Shown one piece after another: positions 24,001-35,357 of a DNA stretch of 64,000 nt (within the stretch, counting starts at the first letter, position 1; the number at the start of each line of letters is the position of its first letter). The stretch lies in the NCBI GenBank assembly GCA_020064725.1, contig JAGTWJ010000019.1, positions 1,860,001 to 1,924,000 on the forward strand. Reading direction: 5' to 3'. This stretch comes from Drechslerella dactyloides. Its lineage: Eukaryota; Ascomycota; Orbiliomycetes; Orbiliales; Orbiliaceae. Under the pieces are notes generated by a model. That model was not told the origin of the DNA. It did no database searches and saw only the letters and a list, made by a program, of their open reading frames with translations. Made by a program: the position numbers and the translations under genes.

Positions 24001-24273
24001 GTCAGATTTGACACAATAGAGGGTAAATATCGATGATTTACTTGACCACCCTGTCGAACCCATTCTTAGCAATGGCTGAAGTCTGAGCTGGAATGGGACT
24101 TAATTAAGTCCACTCGCATCATCAGCACGCTGACAAAGATATTAGATAAAATGGGGTTCTATCAGCACTTCAACGGATCTACGGACGAATATCTGAAAGA
24201 GATAGATGCTTTGGCGACGACTAGGGCGATTGGAGAAGGGAGGCTGGCTACTTCCGAACGCTTTGATTTTTGA
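21100..24273 (+). CDS. Unrecognised multi-exon protein
   Basis: Not recognised. Phase-consistent exons: 21100-21530, 21652-22054, 22088-22351, 22460-22629, 22690-22856, 22962-23117, 23195-23246, 23318-23712, 23777-24000, 24070-24273; about 821 aa. The N-terminal 140 residues are helical (LYERVEEYKDLDGSIIALVK, VKQMEALHQSIEALQE) and recall N-terminal domains of fungal STAND/NLR-type proteins, but no nucleotide-binding motif is seen. A middle block has WVDPGSFQIWYLLGK. Two beta-rich segments follow (EFSGYKKEKRLIKVIFD; EIFIQGIEDGSRPQKSISIG), then a Ser/Arg-rich linker, a Cys cluster (CCGNKGGGESDICC) and a helical end (LEWDLIKSTRIISTLTKIL). Weak points: the 33-nt gap at 22055-22087 is too short for a normal intron, and the last intron needs a GTCAGA donor. 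The consensus donor at 24023 would break the frame. A gene beginning to decay is possible. Confidence 0.55.
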
Positions 24274-24879
24274 TCTTGTCCTGTACATGGTACATGTATG
24301 TTCTGATGTTTGATTACAATTACTATTATATACCTCTAGGCGTTTAGGTATTGATCTGGGCGTCCTAAATTTTACAAGTTCAGCCGAAGATATACCGTCG
24401 GGTGTGATATATATAAAGAACCTCTCGAGCACAACCGCTGCTTACTCTGTGTGTAGCGATGAAAATCATATACAGTTAGCCTTTAGTGCTATTATATAGA
24501 AGCTCCTTGATGATGCTGTGTAAATATTTAAATACACCCAGCTCTGGTTTCTGGTGACCATGAATCTTTGAATCAGATGCTGTAGTCGGGTTGCGTTGTA
24601 AATGTGGCATTTCTTCAAAGCGTAACGCGTATCCAGGCCAGGTCGCGTATCACGCCCAGCAAGGCCCACACGTCGCCAATTGCTTCCCCCCACACACAAA
24701 AATCTCCTGCCAAAAGACTCATCCTCAAAAAACCCCACCATCGGTGCTATCACAACAACCATCACCACACCTCGCTCGCCGTCGCACTATAATTAAACTC
24801 TTCGCATTCGATAACGATACCCGGGTCCGATACACAGCACGCAAGGATAGGGTCCTTCACGCAGTTACTCCCCGCGGCG
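24274..24879. other. Intergenic region before GCN3
   Basis: About 600 bases. The GCN3-proximal part is C/A-rich. An upstream open frame (24604-24792, 62 codons) would be a uORF if the transcript starts that far up; nothing else supports it. Confidence 0.4.
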
Positions 24880-26289
24880 ATGTCGTCGCCAGTTATCGAC
24901 GGTGCGTTGTAAACCACCTCCCACGCTATCATCATATCATTACTAATACGGTTATCCTGACAGTCCCTCCCAAGCTCGTCATTCCAGAGAAGGCCGAGGC
25001 CATTCCTCCTCTGGTTGAGCCTCTCGCCGACCCAGAACCTGGCGTCGTTCGCGTCACCAATGGCGAATTCGAGTTTGTCACCCCGCCGAAACGAAGCTAC
25101 CCACAAAGATCACTAACCGGCAGTTTAGCATTCGTGAAGCGTATCTCAACTACCTCAGAAATGATCCTGAGCTGAGTACGCATACTCCCTAGTTCCGGTT
25201 TGGCAATATTGCGCTAACGAATTCAACAGCGATGCCGGTCGCCGCCATCAAGTCGCTCGTAGACCTCGTGGAAAAAGTCGAAGCCCAGACGACGTCCGAG
25301 TTCCTTGATCTCCTTAACAAGGGAATAATAGCTCTCAAGGATTCGATCCGGAACCCGATTTCTTTGTCCGCTGGTTGCGATTTATTTCTCCGGTTTATCG
25401 TGCGCTACTTACGCCATTCGCAGACGCTCCCACGCCTTGTCAATCACCTTAAACAAAGCTACAAGCTCTTTGATTTGAGGGCTAAGGACTCTCGAAATAA
25501 GATCGCTAAGCTCGGTCCGAGTTTCATCACCGACGGCTCAACCGTGATGACTATTTCATACAGCAGAGTCGTGCTCGCCATGATGATGGAAGCTTTGAAG
25601 AAGCACATCAGATTCAAGGTCATCGTAACCGAAGGTGCTGGCGGCACAAGGCTGGCGTCTGTATTGAGGTCCAAGGGTGTCCCGGTTGCCGTCATTCCTG
25701 AAGGGGCAGTTGGCTATGCAATGGACCACGTCGATATGGTCTTGATTGGTGCAGAAGGTGTCGTAGAGAATGGAGGCATTATTAATGGTATGTGGCATCT
25801 TACCAGAAGGATGGCGATCGAGAAAGCTAAACAATGGCCAGTCCTCGGAACCTTCCAGATGGCGACTCTGGCCCGCGCTGCCGGGAAAGATGTATTTGCC
25901 GTCTGTGAGACGCATAAATTTGTGCGCCTGTATCCCATCAATGGTGAGTCAGCCTTTTCAGCATTTACGGCGGCATCTAACATAATACTTCGTGCAGCAT
26001 ATGACTTGCCAGTCACGCAGTCCGTCGTCAACTTTTCCACGGATGATACACCGGCCAAGAGCCCGACTGACGAGGATACGGTGGAGAAGTCCGAGCGCAT
26101 CGGAAACGATCGCTTCGTTGATTTCACCCCGCCCACGCTCCTTACCGCGATCATCACCGAGGCAGGCGTTCTTACTCCGAGGTAGGCTCATTCGCCGCTC
26201 GTCAAATCAATCATAGATACAATGCTAACAATTGGCTTGTGCATTTGAACAGCTCCGTCTCTGAAGAGTTACTGAAGATCTGGTTCTAA
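24880..26289 (+). CDS. GCN3: Translation initiation factor eIF2B subunit alpha
   Basis: A regulatory subunit of eIF2B, the guanine-nucleotide exchange factor for eIF2; it senses phosphorylated eIF2-alpha. Six exons: 24880-24901 (22 nt), 24964-25076, 25124-25175, 25230-25943, 25998-26181, 26253-26289; 373 aa. Recognisable blocks are the N-terminal helix REAYLNYLRNDPELTMPVAAIKSL, then HIRFKVIVTEGAGG, the Rossmann-like core VAVIPEGAVGYAMDHVDMVLIGAEGVVENGG, KDVFAVCETHKFVRLYP, and the C-terminal SSVSEELLKIWF. The Pro/Glu-rich linker in exon 2 is longer than usual. The donor after exon 2 is GTCACC, not consensus, but the branch point CACTAACC and the phase fit. Confidence 0.92.
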
Positions 26290-26701
26290 GCGTGGCGAAA
26301 GTCGACATTGTGGTAGTCATTTCGGAGGGCGTTCCATATAAAGGGGTCTCGTTCTGGGTTTCTGTATAAGAGAAATGTCTTCGTGCAAGTGTATAGGGGC
26401 GTTCGGGCGTCATGGTACATCGCCCGCGATGGCTATACCTATTTCTTTATCCCACTGTGTTTCTTCATGTATGCTCTCATAACTTTATCATGGCAAATAC
26501 GCAATGGCAGCCATTAATATCATCATCGCTCTTGTCAAATCCTAAGACCCTCCATCACTCACTTGCGAGTACTCGTGTTGTGTGTTACGTTTGAGCCGTG
26601 GACCTTGAGCACTCTTGGCACTCGAAGGACTCAGGATTGCGCCAGCCCACCGGGTACGCCCCACGTCATTCATCCCACCACCTGCAACCATCTTCATCGC
26701 C
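26290..26701. other. Intergenic, GCN3 3' UTR and SLP2 promoter
   Basis: About 410 bases without a gene. The frame upstream of 26702 stays open to 26615, so an earlier start of the stomatin-like gene cannot be excluded. Confidence 0.45.
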
Positions 26702-28229
26702 ATGTCATCGCTCACGCGTCCTGTCCACCGGGCGCTTGCCCGCGGCGTTAGCCACTATACCCTCAGTACCGTCACACGGGTAGCTTCGATATCGACCGTG
26801 CGCAATTTGACGACTGTTCCGTCTCGACCCCAGAATCCACCAGGGTCCACGAACGCGAACACTAGCCTGACAGCATACCGGAGCGCGTCATCATACGTGC
26901 CGCATCATGGCGGATTTGGCGGCACGCCGTCGTACTTTAGCGCGCCGAGTTTACCTGCGAACACCATTATACGGTACGGTTATTTTCCGGTGCTAAACTC
27001 GGAGACAGCGGTGATTGATCAATGGTGATGGCGGGGCGTAGATTTGTTCCCCAGCAGACAGCATGGGTAGTCGAGCGAATGGGAAAGTTCCATAGGTGAG
27101 TTTAGCATGTACTAGACATTGATCGGATTGATCGCGGCAGATTGCTAATGTTGTGTGAGTGTGTCTGTATAGGATATTGGAACCCGGACTGGCGATATTG
27201 ATACCGATTATCGATAAGATCAAATACGTCAAGACGCTCAAGGAAGTCGCCATTGGCATTCCATCGCAGTCCGCAATTGTTAGTTATTCCTGGTGATAAT
27301 CTACTATAAACTCTACTTTCATTTTATGGAGACCCGCTGACCAAGCGACGGGTTGGGTTGGAGCATAGACAGCGGACAACGTGACACTCGAGCTCGATGG
27401 TGTGCTTTACATCCGCATATTCGACGCATACAAGGCCTCCTACGGAGTTGAGGACGCTGAATACGCTATCTCGCAGCTCGCGCAAACGACTATGCGTTCG
27501 GAGATCGGCCAGCTCACCCTCGACCACGTGCTCAAAGAGCGGGCGAATCTCAATACCAATATCACGATGGCTATCAATGAGGCCTCCCAGGACTGGGGCG
27601 TTAAAGTACTTCGCTACGAGATCCGCGACATTCACGCTCCAGAGGCTGTTCTACACGCTATGCACCGTCAAGTCTCTGCGGAGCGCTCCAAACGCGCCGA
27701 GATTCTCGAATCCGAAGGTCAGCGGCAAGCGGCTATCAACATCGCAGAGGGAAAGAAGCAGAGCGTCATCCTGGCATCCGAGGCGCTGAAGGCCGAGCAG
27801 ATTAACAGAGCCGCTGGTGAGGCTGAGGCAATCAGGCTGCGGGCGGAAGCTACCGCACAGGGCATCGAGAAGGTTGCAGCAGCAATCGAGGCCGGTGCGG
27901 ACAGCGCGCAGAACGCAGTCGGCCTGTCCGTCGCGGAAAAGTATGTCGATGCGTTCGGCAAGCTGGCGAAGGAGAGCAATACGATCGTCATACCAAGCGC
28001 CATGGGCGATGTGGGTGGCATGATCGCCAGCGCCATGGGGATCTACGGAAAGATCTCAGAGCAACAGGCGCGCAACCAGATGGTGCTGAATGCGACGGCA
28101 GTGAGCGAGCCAGAAGTCACGAAGGAGGACAAGAAGAGTAGCAGTAGTAATTTCAAAGACGTATTGCTGCAGGAGTTCGATTCGGCGAAGGATAAAGATA
28201 AGGAGAAGGAGAAGAAGCGGAAGAATTGA
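26702..28229 (+). CDS. Mitochondrial stomatin-like protein 2 (SPFH family)
   Basis: A prohibitin-homology scaffold of the mitochondrial inner membrane (SLP-2 type), linked to cardiolipin domains and protease regulation. Four exons, 26702-26973, 27042-27095, 27173-27278 and 27369-28229, give 430 aa. The first 75 residues are Arg/Ser/Thr-rich and lack acids, as in a mitochondrial presequence. The SPFH core reads RFVPQQTAWVVERMGKFH, then RILEPGLAILIPIIDKIKYV, TADNVTLELDGVLYIRIFD, YAISQLAQTTMRSEIGQL, and GVKVLRYEIRDIHAPEAV. The coiled-coil part (AEGKKQSVILASEALKAEQI) and a Lys-rich tail follow. Nearly every block matches stomatin-like 2 rather than plasma-membrane stomatin. Confidence 0.93.
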
Positions 28230-28684
28230 TCGATTTGACTGACTGACGAACCAGTATGGCGATACGGTGCCAGCTTGCGATGGTATAAACATACTCTCGA
28301 ATACATTCAACGACGTGCCGCTACTAGATCTCCTCTTTTGTGGTGTACCTCCATCTCTCTCGACTCTTGTCTAACTACTAGACTCCGATGTCTCAACTCC
28401 GGGCCCCGATTATCTTATCGGCCCTTCACACTTGCATACGTACATACACCGGCGATTGCTTATGAGCTCCTTGGAAGGCTAATGTTGTATATATTACTTT
28501 TATTCCCTCTATGTACATTTCCTTCAGTCCAACGGAAAAAATGTGTATATTAACATGTCGTTGGAGGTTCAAAAAAAGAACTAATCGTCCTACTGCCCGC
28601 CTACCCGCTTGCTGCCCGCTAGGTTAAATCAAATAAGCGAGTATCTATAAGTACTCGATAATATAGTGTCAAGCAGAGGGCCTG
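28230..28684. other. Convergent intergenic region (SLP2 / YIF1)
   Basis: About 455 AT-rich bases between two 3' ends, with an A-run (AAAAAAAG at 28571-28578). No gene seen. Confidence 0.5.
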
Positions 28685-29766
28685 CTAATCGCTGCTTAAT
28701 ATCCACATGAAGATGAACTGGACGACATAAGAGTACACGAAGAGAAACTGGGTGCGGCGGTTTCGCTGCGGACGCGCAACGTGGACCGTGCCGCGCGGAT
28801 TGTCAGCTGCGTTTTCGGGCAGTAGTACATATTTTAGACTCCGAAGCTGCAGTAAAGTTGGTTAGTGCATGAACCGCATCTCTGTTTGGAAAAGGTGGTG
28901 CATACCAGAAAGAAGGCATTCGCACTGAAAAAGTACGTAAACCCAAGCCACTTCATCCATCCACTACGGAAGACCTCCTGTACCACCATCGTGGCGATGA
29001 TGCCGACAAACTTATACCCGCTGTATGCCACCAGATCCAACAACTGCGACTCATTATTGATACTCAGCAGATAACACCCAAACTTGAGCCCCAGAATCTC
29101 CAGCACGACGATCGCGAACGCTGTCGATGCCAGCTTGCCCAGCAGCTCAGGATGGAAGTGGCCCCGTAAGCCCGCGAGCATAGTGTATAATAGGATGTAA
29201 GTCACGAAAGCCATTACAGGGATGTACATGTCTGGACTATTCAGATCGTCGCGTGGCGGCAGGAATATGCCGTCCGAGGGCGAAGGGGTGGGGCCAACGG
29301 CCTTGGGGATGCGGGACCAGGGTCTGTGGCGCCATGGGAAGACGACAACCCGCAGCTTGGAGAGGACGTAGGAGTTTGAGACGTTGAAATAGTGTTTTAG
29401 GGCCGTGTAGTTTACGTAGCGATTCATCTGCAGCAGCAGAAGCAGTTCGTTAGTTCTAAAAATATGGAATGGGCAGGGTGGGACAGAATAAGCATGGTTT
29501 ACATTGGTTTCAAAGTATTCCGCCGAGACGCCGATGGCAGTCTTCGTGACATGCTGGAGGCCCATTTGCGTAGCTGGATCGAAGAAGCTGCTGTATCCAG
29601 GGTACATCTGCTGGTCTGCATGCTGCTGCGGTGCCGCCTGTTGCTGATATGGCGACGCAGCGTACGCAGAGGCGGACGAGGTTCCCTGGGGCTGATTTAA
29701 TGGCGGGGGAGATCGCATTGTGTGATGCGGGATTGGATGTTGTGGGACCTGATAGATGGTATCCAT
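28685..29766 (-). CDS. YIF1: ER-Golgi transport protein Yif1
   Basis: Yif1 with Yip1 forms an integral membrane complex that binds Ypt GTPases and serves COPII vesicle formation and fusion. Three exons, 29503-29766, 28906-29427 and 28685-28846, give 315 aa. After a Pro/Gln-rich cytosolic N-terminus the family block GLQHVTKTAIGVSAEYFETN runs across intron 1 into MNRYVNYTALKHYFNVSNSY. Then come SKLRVVVFPWRHRPWSR, PDMYIPVMAFVTYILL and several membrane spans. The end reads LLRSLKYVLLPE...QFLFVYSYVVQFIFMW. The last exon was found by splicing FFL|GTATGC...CTGCAG; reading through gives an unrelated tail. Confidence 0.93.
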
Positions 29767-30250
29767 GTCAGCCGGTGATGTACCGCCAAGGGTGGAAGAT
29801 GGATACGTGGACGGAAGGTGAGCCTACGGGGTGATGCAGGAAAGGCGGAGAGGCAGCCGTGAAGGCAGGTCGTTGGTGCGCCATGCTGGCGACGGCGATA
29901 GGCTCGCGAGTGAGTCTGTTGCAAAGTTGTCAAACTGGCGATAGTATCGGTGCAGATTACCCAGGCTGGGCGAGAGCGGCTGTCGATGGCGATGGTGATT
30001 GTGAAGCTGGCGATGTCGATGGATGGAGAGGAGGACGGGAATGACGTTGGCGGTGTCCGGCTCAGGCTACGTTACAGCTTGCCAGCTTGCCGGGATACGC
30101 GAACCACGCTGGGGCAACACAGCACACGGACCTCGACCTCAACCTCATCTCCCTTGTCGCGATACGACTACGCCCACCATCGACACATCGCCGACGGACT
30201 CGGACGAACAATGCTGCCATCGTAGCTACCGCTGCTGTAGGGACCAAACA
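29767..30250. other. Divergent promoter of YIF1 and RIC1
   Basis: About 480 bases with G/A-rich and C-rich stretches. Open frames here run through on several strands but none has a family signature. Confidence 0.5.
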
Positions 30251-33200
30251 ATGTACTGGCCGCTCAATGTTCCCCGGGTGTACACCTCCAAGCTCCCCCA
30301 GCACGCTCTCGACGACTTTGCCAGGGATACCGTGCCTTCTTCTCCCCTAGCCTTCGCGACAGACATTCCGCGAGCTGCCGACGGAGCCACACCCAGTGCC
30401 AGCGACGACATTGGCGAACCATATGTTGGTGACACGCTGCCGAATATCCTCGAGAGCGTCCCAGAGCACGTCGCGGAGACAACAGACGAAGACATCCAAC
30501 CGCCTGAAACAACCGAGAAGGAGCCCCTCATCGACGATGGTGACGATGAGCCGGTTCTCGTTGAGCGGTTTGACAAGTTCTCCACCGGCGATTCCGACGG
30601 ACATGCCGACCCAGCGAGTCTACCCAGCCGGGATGTCCTCGCCGTCAAAATCTCTCGCAGTGGACACCTGTTCGCGACAATCACAGCCGCTGAGTTAGCG
30701 GTATGGCAGACACGAGTAAGTGCGCTACATCGCTTTCTCCATATCGATGCCGGCCAGCTAAGTTGATTGACCAAGAACCCTATATTGTGTCTATAGCCCA
30801 CCGCCGTCGTTGCGCAAGTCCTGCGTTCCAATTCTTCGCTCAAGCTGTACGGCGAGAACGTCGACCTCATGATCCGGCCGGACTCACAGGTCTTTGTCGT
30901 GCAGACATCGGAGGGGTACCTGATTACGTACACACTGCAGTCCGACCCGTCGAGTAAGGTCTATAAGCAGACATTCCCGAACAAGTCGCACGCGCAGAAT
31001 GTGATGGGCAATCACTCGAGTCTGCTTGGTGGAGTCATGGATGGCGGCGGGGTGAAGGAGTTTATGATCCGCTTCCGGATGGTAATTAAAATTGATGCCG
31101 GGATTAGCAAGTACGTTAGCCGAGCGGAATATATGGGACACAATGGTTTTCGAATGCTGATTCGGTGGCCAGGGCGCTGGCGTGGGACGACGAATTGGTC
31201 GTGGCGACGCTGCGGCCACCGGCAATACAGTGCATTCGGTGGACACCGGACGCCAGCTCCGGTCAACAGACGAGCACAGAGCTGCTGAGTCGAATGAACT
31301 GGATACAAGGAAAGAAGGTTACAGTTTCCGAGATGGTGCATGACCGTCCCATGAATCTGAGTACCTGGGTGACCAGCGATGGAAAGGCATACGCAGTTCA
31401 GCGGCTGCCTTACTCTGTAAGCCCACTTTACATCAGCTGGAAACTCGGGAGTAAGCTAATGGTTACGAAGGAGGTAGAGGCGACGGGAAGGCTGTTTAAG
31501 GGATATTGCTTTCACCAGCCATCATCAGAAGACTTGATGGCGACAAAAGCTGCGATAAATGCCAGGTTTTCGCTGATAGCTGCTGGGATGACTGGGTATG
31601 TTCATACACTGCCAACTATCTCAAAATCTACTAATCGGGCCTAGGGGTCAAATACATGTCTACAACGCCCGAGATTATGTCGGGAATATCCCACTTTCGC
31701 ACATAATTACGCCGCCTGCATCTAAGTGGACATCCGGGAAATTGACGTTTCTGGCTTGGTCACCTGACGGATACGCTCTATTCGCCGGTTTCGAGGCTGG
31801 TTGGGCCTTATGGACTACGTATGGGAAACTGATAGGAAGCACGTATTCGGCGGACAACGTTGAAAAGGAGAGGTTCAACGACGCTTATCTCGACGGCCTG
31901 CTCGACGGTGCATGGCTTCCGGGTGGTGTTGAGATTGCACTCGTTAGCGGCAAGAAGATGCCAGACGAGACAATCCAGCGAAGTCCCAACATATACATCA
32001 TGGAGCTAGCACGCAGCTCGGTGACCGGATTATTCAACGCGGTAGGCTTGATCAGAGACCCCACTAGCTAGTGAGAGTTGCGCTAACTCCAGGTCAGCAA
32101 AATATCTCGAGAACAGTACTCCAGACGCCGTCCAAGCTCCTCGTTTATCGTGGCTATGATCAGTCAGACTTGCAGACTTTGTCTACCGAACAGACATTAT
32201 GGCATCACGTCCCTATTCCCCCTACATATCTAGTCGACAACTATCCTATTCGACAAGTTGCTATCTCGCCCGATGGGAGGTACATAGCAATTGCCGGTCG
32301 GCGGGGTTTAGCGCATTACTCTATCCACTCGGGGAGGTGGAAGACCTTTGTCAATGACACTATGGAGAATGACTTTGTCGTCCGGGGCGGGATGTGCTGG
32401 TATCACCATATTCTCGTCGCGGCGGTCGAATCCGATGATATGTACGAGTTAAGGTTATACTCAAGAGAGCTGCAACTTGACAATACCTTGATGCTCCATG
32501 TTGAGACTCTTCCCAGCCCGGTTGTCCTGATAACACTTACTGGGGACGACGGGCTCTTGGCCTACACGCACGATAATGTGCTCTACCACTTTATATTCAC
32601 AACAACTAAGGATACGGTGTTGCTCAGGCTAGTTGGCCAGATCACATTCCATGGAATCGTGCGTGCTCCTGCACGAGTACGGTCGATTAGCTGGGTTTTA
32701 CCTGAGGAGCAGCTTCACGAAGGAGACCCATCGCGTGATGTCGCGTTAGCAACGGTCTTGTTTCTGGTTGATGGAAAATTGGTAGTGCTACAACCGTCCA
32801 CGACAGAAGGCGGAGAGTTGAAGTATGAGATGAGGGTGCTATTCCAGAACGTCGAGTATTATATGCTCATGAGAGACCTCCCGACGTCACAGCGGCAATA
32901 CGTCATGTCGCCAGACGAATTAAATGGATTCCCGCCGCAGGATCTGAACGACTCTTTATGGGTGTTTGAGGGCCAGGATTTGCGGGTCTGGATGGACGTG
33001 AAAGAGCTGTTAGCAGGATCTGTGGAGTCTAAGGAACTCCCGCCGGCGGTGAAAGTTCCTGTCGACTTCTATCCGCTTTCAATCCTGTTGTCAAAGGGTA
33101 TCATCAGCGGCGTTGAGATAGAGATAGTCGAGCGACGGGATGTCGCTTTTTCGTTCTTCCGACTTGCTTCACGGGTAAGTTCGAATACGTACATCGTATC

Positions 33201-33989
33201 TATCGAGGAACCAGGCTAACACATCTGCTGCAGACGCATCTTTTCTTCAATTACTTGCTGCGTCATCATCTGCAAAATAGAGATGAGGCTGCAGCTATCG
33301 GACTGGCGAAGCAGTATGAGAACGTGTCCTACTTTGAACACGCTCTCGAGATCTTACTGCACGATGTACTAGACGACGAGGCGGATACACAGCCGGAGCA
33401 AGAAGGTATGTAACACTTCTATACCGCTACTCTCCAAACGAAGAGGTGCTAACGATTTTACGTTATAGTTGCGGTCCTACCGCTGGTCATTCGCTTCTTG
33501 TCAAACTTCCCCGAATACCTCAACGTCATTGTCCAATGCACGCGGAAGACCGAAGTCGCGTCGTGGTCTCACTTGTTCTCCGTCGTAGGGTCGCCACAAG
33601 TCCTCTTTGAGGAATCGCTATCCCGCGGTCTTCTCAAGACGGCGGGCGGGTACCTTTTGATCCTACACACGATGGAGAAGCTATCTTCCTCGTCGCAGGA
33701 CATGGTGCGACTCTTCTCGCGAGCAGTCGCCGAAGAAGACTGGGATCTATGCAAGGAGCTTGCCAGGTTCTTAACGGCGCTGGATAACAGCGGGAAAACA
33801 CTCAAGGAGGCGCTGGAGCTCGTGCAGCTACGGAGTCCCGGAGGCGACGAGGAGAAGAGTTTCATGTTTGAGAGCGCACGGAGATTAGATTTGCCGGGAA
33901 GCGGTGGCAGTCGTGAAAATCTTGGCGCGCTTGCGGCGGGGGTTTCTCCCAGAGGAGAGAGTCCCAAGAGTTTTCTGGAGTTACCGTGA
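30251..33989 (+). CDS. RIC1: RIC1, subunit of the Ric1-Rgp1 guanine-nucleotide exchange factor
   Basis: Ric1 with Rgp1 activates Ypt6/Rab6 on the Golgi for endosome-to-Golgi transport. Exons: 30251-30715, 30797-31110, 31173-31416, 31471-31595, 31645-32041, 32098-33174, 33234-33405, 33469-33989; 1104 aa. The N-terminal beta-propeller begins MYWPLNVPRVYTSK and shows LYGENVDLMIRPDSQVFVVQ, FLAWSPDGYALFAGFEAGWA and PIRQVAISPDGRYIAIAG. The RIC1 domain follows after VAFSFFRLASR|THLFFNYLLRHHL and contains VSYFEHALEILLHDVL and LPLVIRFLSNFPEYL. A Ser/Pro-rich tail follows. Residues 40-130 hold an acidic insert. The 54-nt intron at 31417-31470 is stop-free and a multiple of three, so either form could be made. 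Confidence 0.93.
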
Positions 33990-34421
33990 TACAAATAGAT
34001 AGCTGCTGGACCAAGGCGTTGTAATCTAAGTTAGCCTATGTAGGATTTGTCGTGGTAGTTATAGGCGGTAATCAAGAATATGCGCACTAACGCGTCACAA
34101 CCATTGCCATGCATCTCGTTACGACACTGCCCTACACAGTTGCTACAATCCCAATATAGGCTACATCCGACATGTGTAGATACGGAGACGTCACAGACAT
34201 TCAATATTTACCTCGCAAATATAAGCGCCAGCTGTCTAAGCAGAAGATCTTTTGACACAGGATGAAGAATCAGGCGATATCTATAGCAACAGCGCCTAGT
34301 ACATACGTAAAAAAAAAACATGCCCATACCGCCGCCGGAATCATCACAGATAAGAAAATATCAGGCGCTCAATGCATAAAGACGAAAGGAAAGAGGAGAC
34401 GAAAGCGCACCAAGCTTAAGC
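33990..34421. other. Convergent intergenic region (RIC1 / CKB2)
   Basis: About 430 AT-rich bases between two 3' ends. An A-run (AAAAAAAAA near 34310) and AATATA-type words could serve 3' processing. No gene seen. Confidence 0.5.
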
Positions 34422-35357
34422 CTACCACTCGACCCTATCGCCCTCAGCATCTACCGAGTCTACGATTTCCTCTTCCTCGTCGTCCTCACTATCTTGCATC
34501 CTCTCCGCTTCTTCTGCTGTTGGCAGCTCGACCTCTGCTTCGATCAGCCGCCGTCGTTGTGCAACTCTCTGCTGCTCCTGCCATCTGAGCAACGCTGCCG
34601 AGGCGTGGACCTTGAATCCGAAACACCGCGGCGTGTACCGTTCCGTGTTCTTCTGCGGTATCAGCTGTGGGTAGACCTGGAAAAGGATATGAGGGAAAGA
34701 GGCGCCAAAGTATGCGCCATCAATGACAGCGTGGCGGGAGGATTTGGGAACATAAACGTCCTCGCAGCGGCCGCAGTACAGCTTGACAGATTTGACATTC
34801 GGGAGGTCCGACAGGCCGATGGGTAGGAGGGGTTGACCGGCGCATAGGACGCGCGGACACCGGCCAAAGTCGTACTTCTTGTATTTCTCAAGCTAGATCA
34901 AATTACATTAGCGATGAGTTCAATTACATACGTGAGGCAGATTCCATGCGTACCATCTTTTGTAATCCTCGGGTCGTGATAATGTATCTCGCGTGGACTA
35001 GCCCGTAGAGGTGCCGGGCGGACTTCTCGATCTGCTCCCGCATGTCATCGTTGCACTCGAAATCGAAGACATCGGTCACGAGGTCCAGTGCGTATTGGTA
35101 GTACTGCACTTCTGTGTTGAGGCCAGTCAGGTTGAATCTGTCGGTCAGATACTCTTCGTCGATCTCGCAGAAGTATTCATGACCGCGGGAGGATATAAAC
35201 TGGTTATCGCACGCGGGGGGGCAGGTTAGCTGTCCATTCGATCGGATGGGGAACGGTGGCACGTGAGCAGGAGGACAGGTAGCCGTACCCAATCCCGCCA
35301 GTAACTGGAGTAGTCACTATCTGTCTCCGAGTTGAATTCCTCCACTGTGATGGTCAT
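34422..35357 (-). CDS. CKB2: Casein kinase 2 regulatory (beta) subunit
   Basis: The beta subunit dimerises through a zinc finger and holds two CK2 catalytic subunits. Three exons, 35289-35357, 34954-35199 and 34422-34892, all phase 0, give 261 aa. Blocks: SSYWRDWFISSRGHEYFCEI, EEYLTDRFNLTGL, SARHLYGLVHARYIITTRGL, then the zinc-binding YDFGRCPRVLC and LYCGRCEDVYVPKSSRH, DGAYFGASFPHI, and RCFGFKVH. The RYII-TRGLQKM and FGFKVH-RWQE features are closer to yeast Ckb2 than Ckb1. The tail after RWQEQQR is acidic (EDDEEEE), unusual in length. The first ATG after an in-frame stop was taken as the start. Confidence 0.93.

Noticed and set aside
24591..25175. Single long open frame upstream of GCN3
   Set aside because: Its middle part is exon 2 of GCN3, and the rest is intron and leader read through.
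30023..30766. Long frame starting upstream of RIC1
   Set aside because: It only extends the RIC1 exon 1 frame upstream; the MYWPLNVPRVY start at 30251 matches the family.
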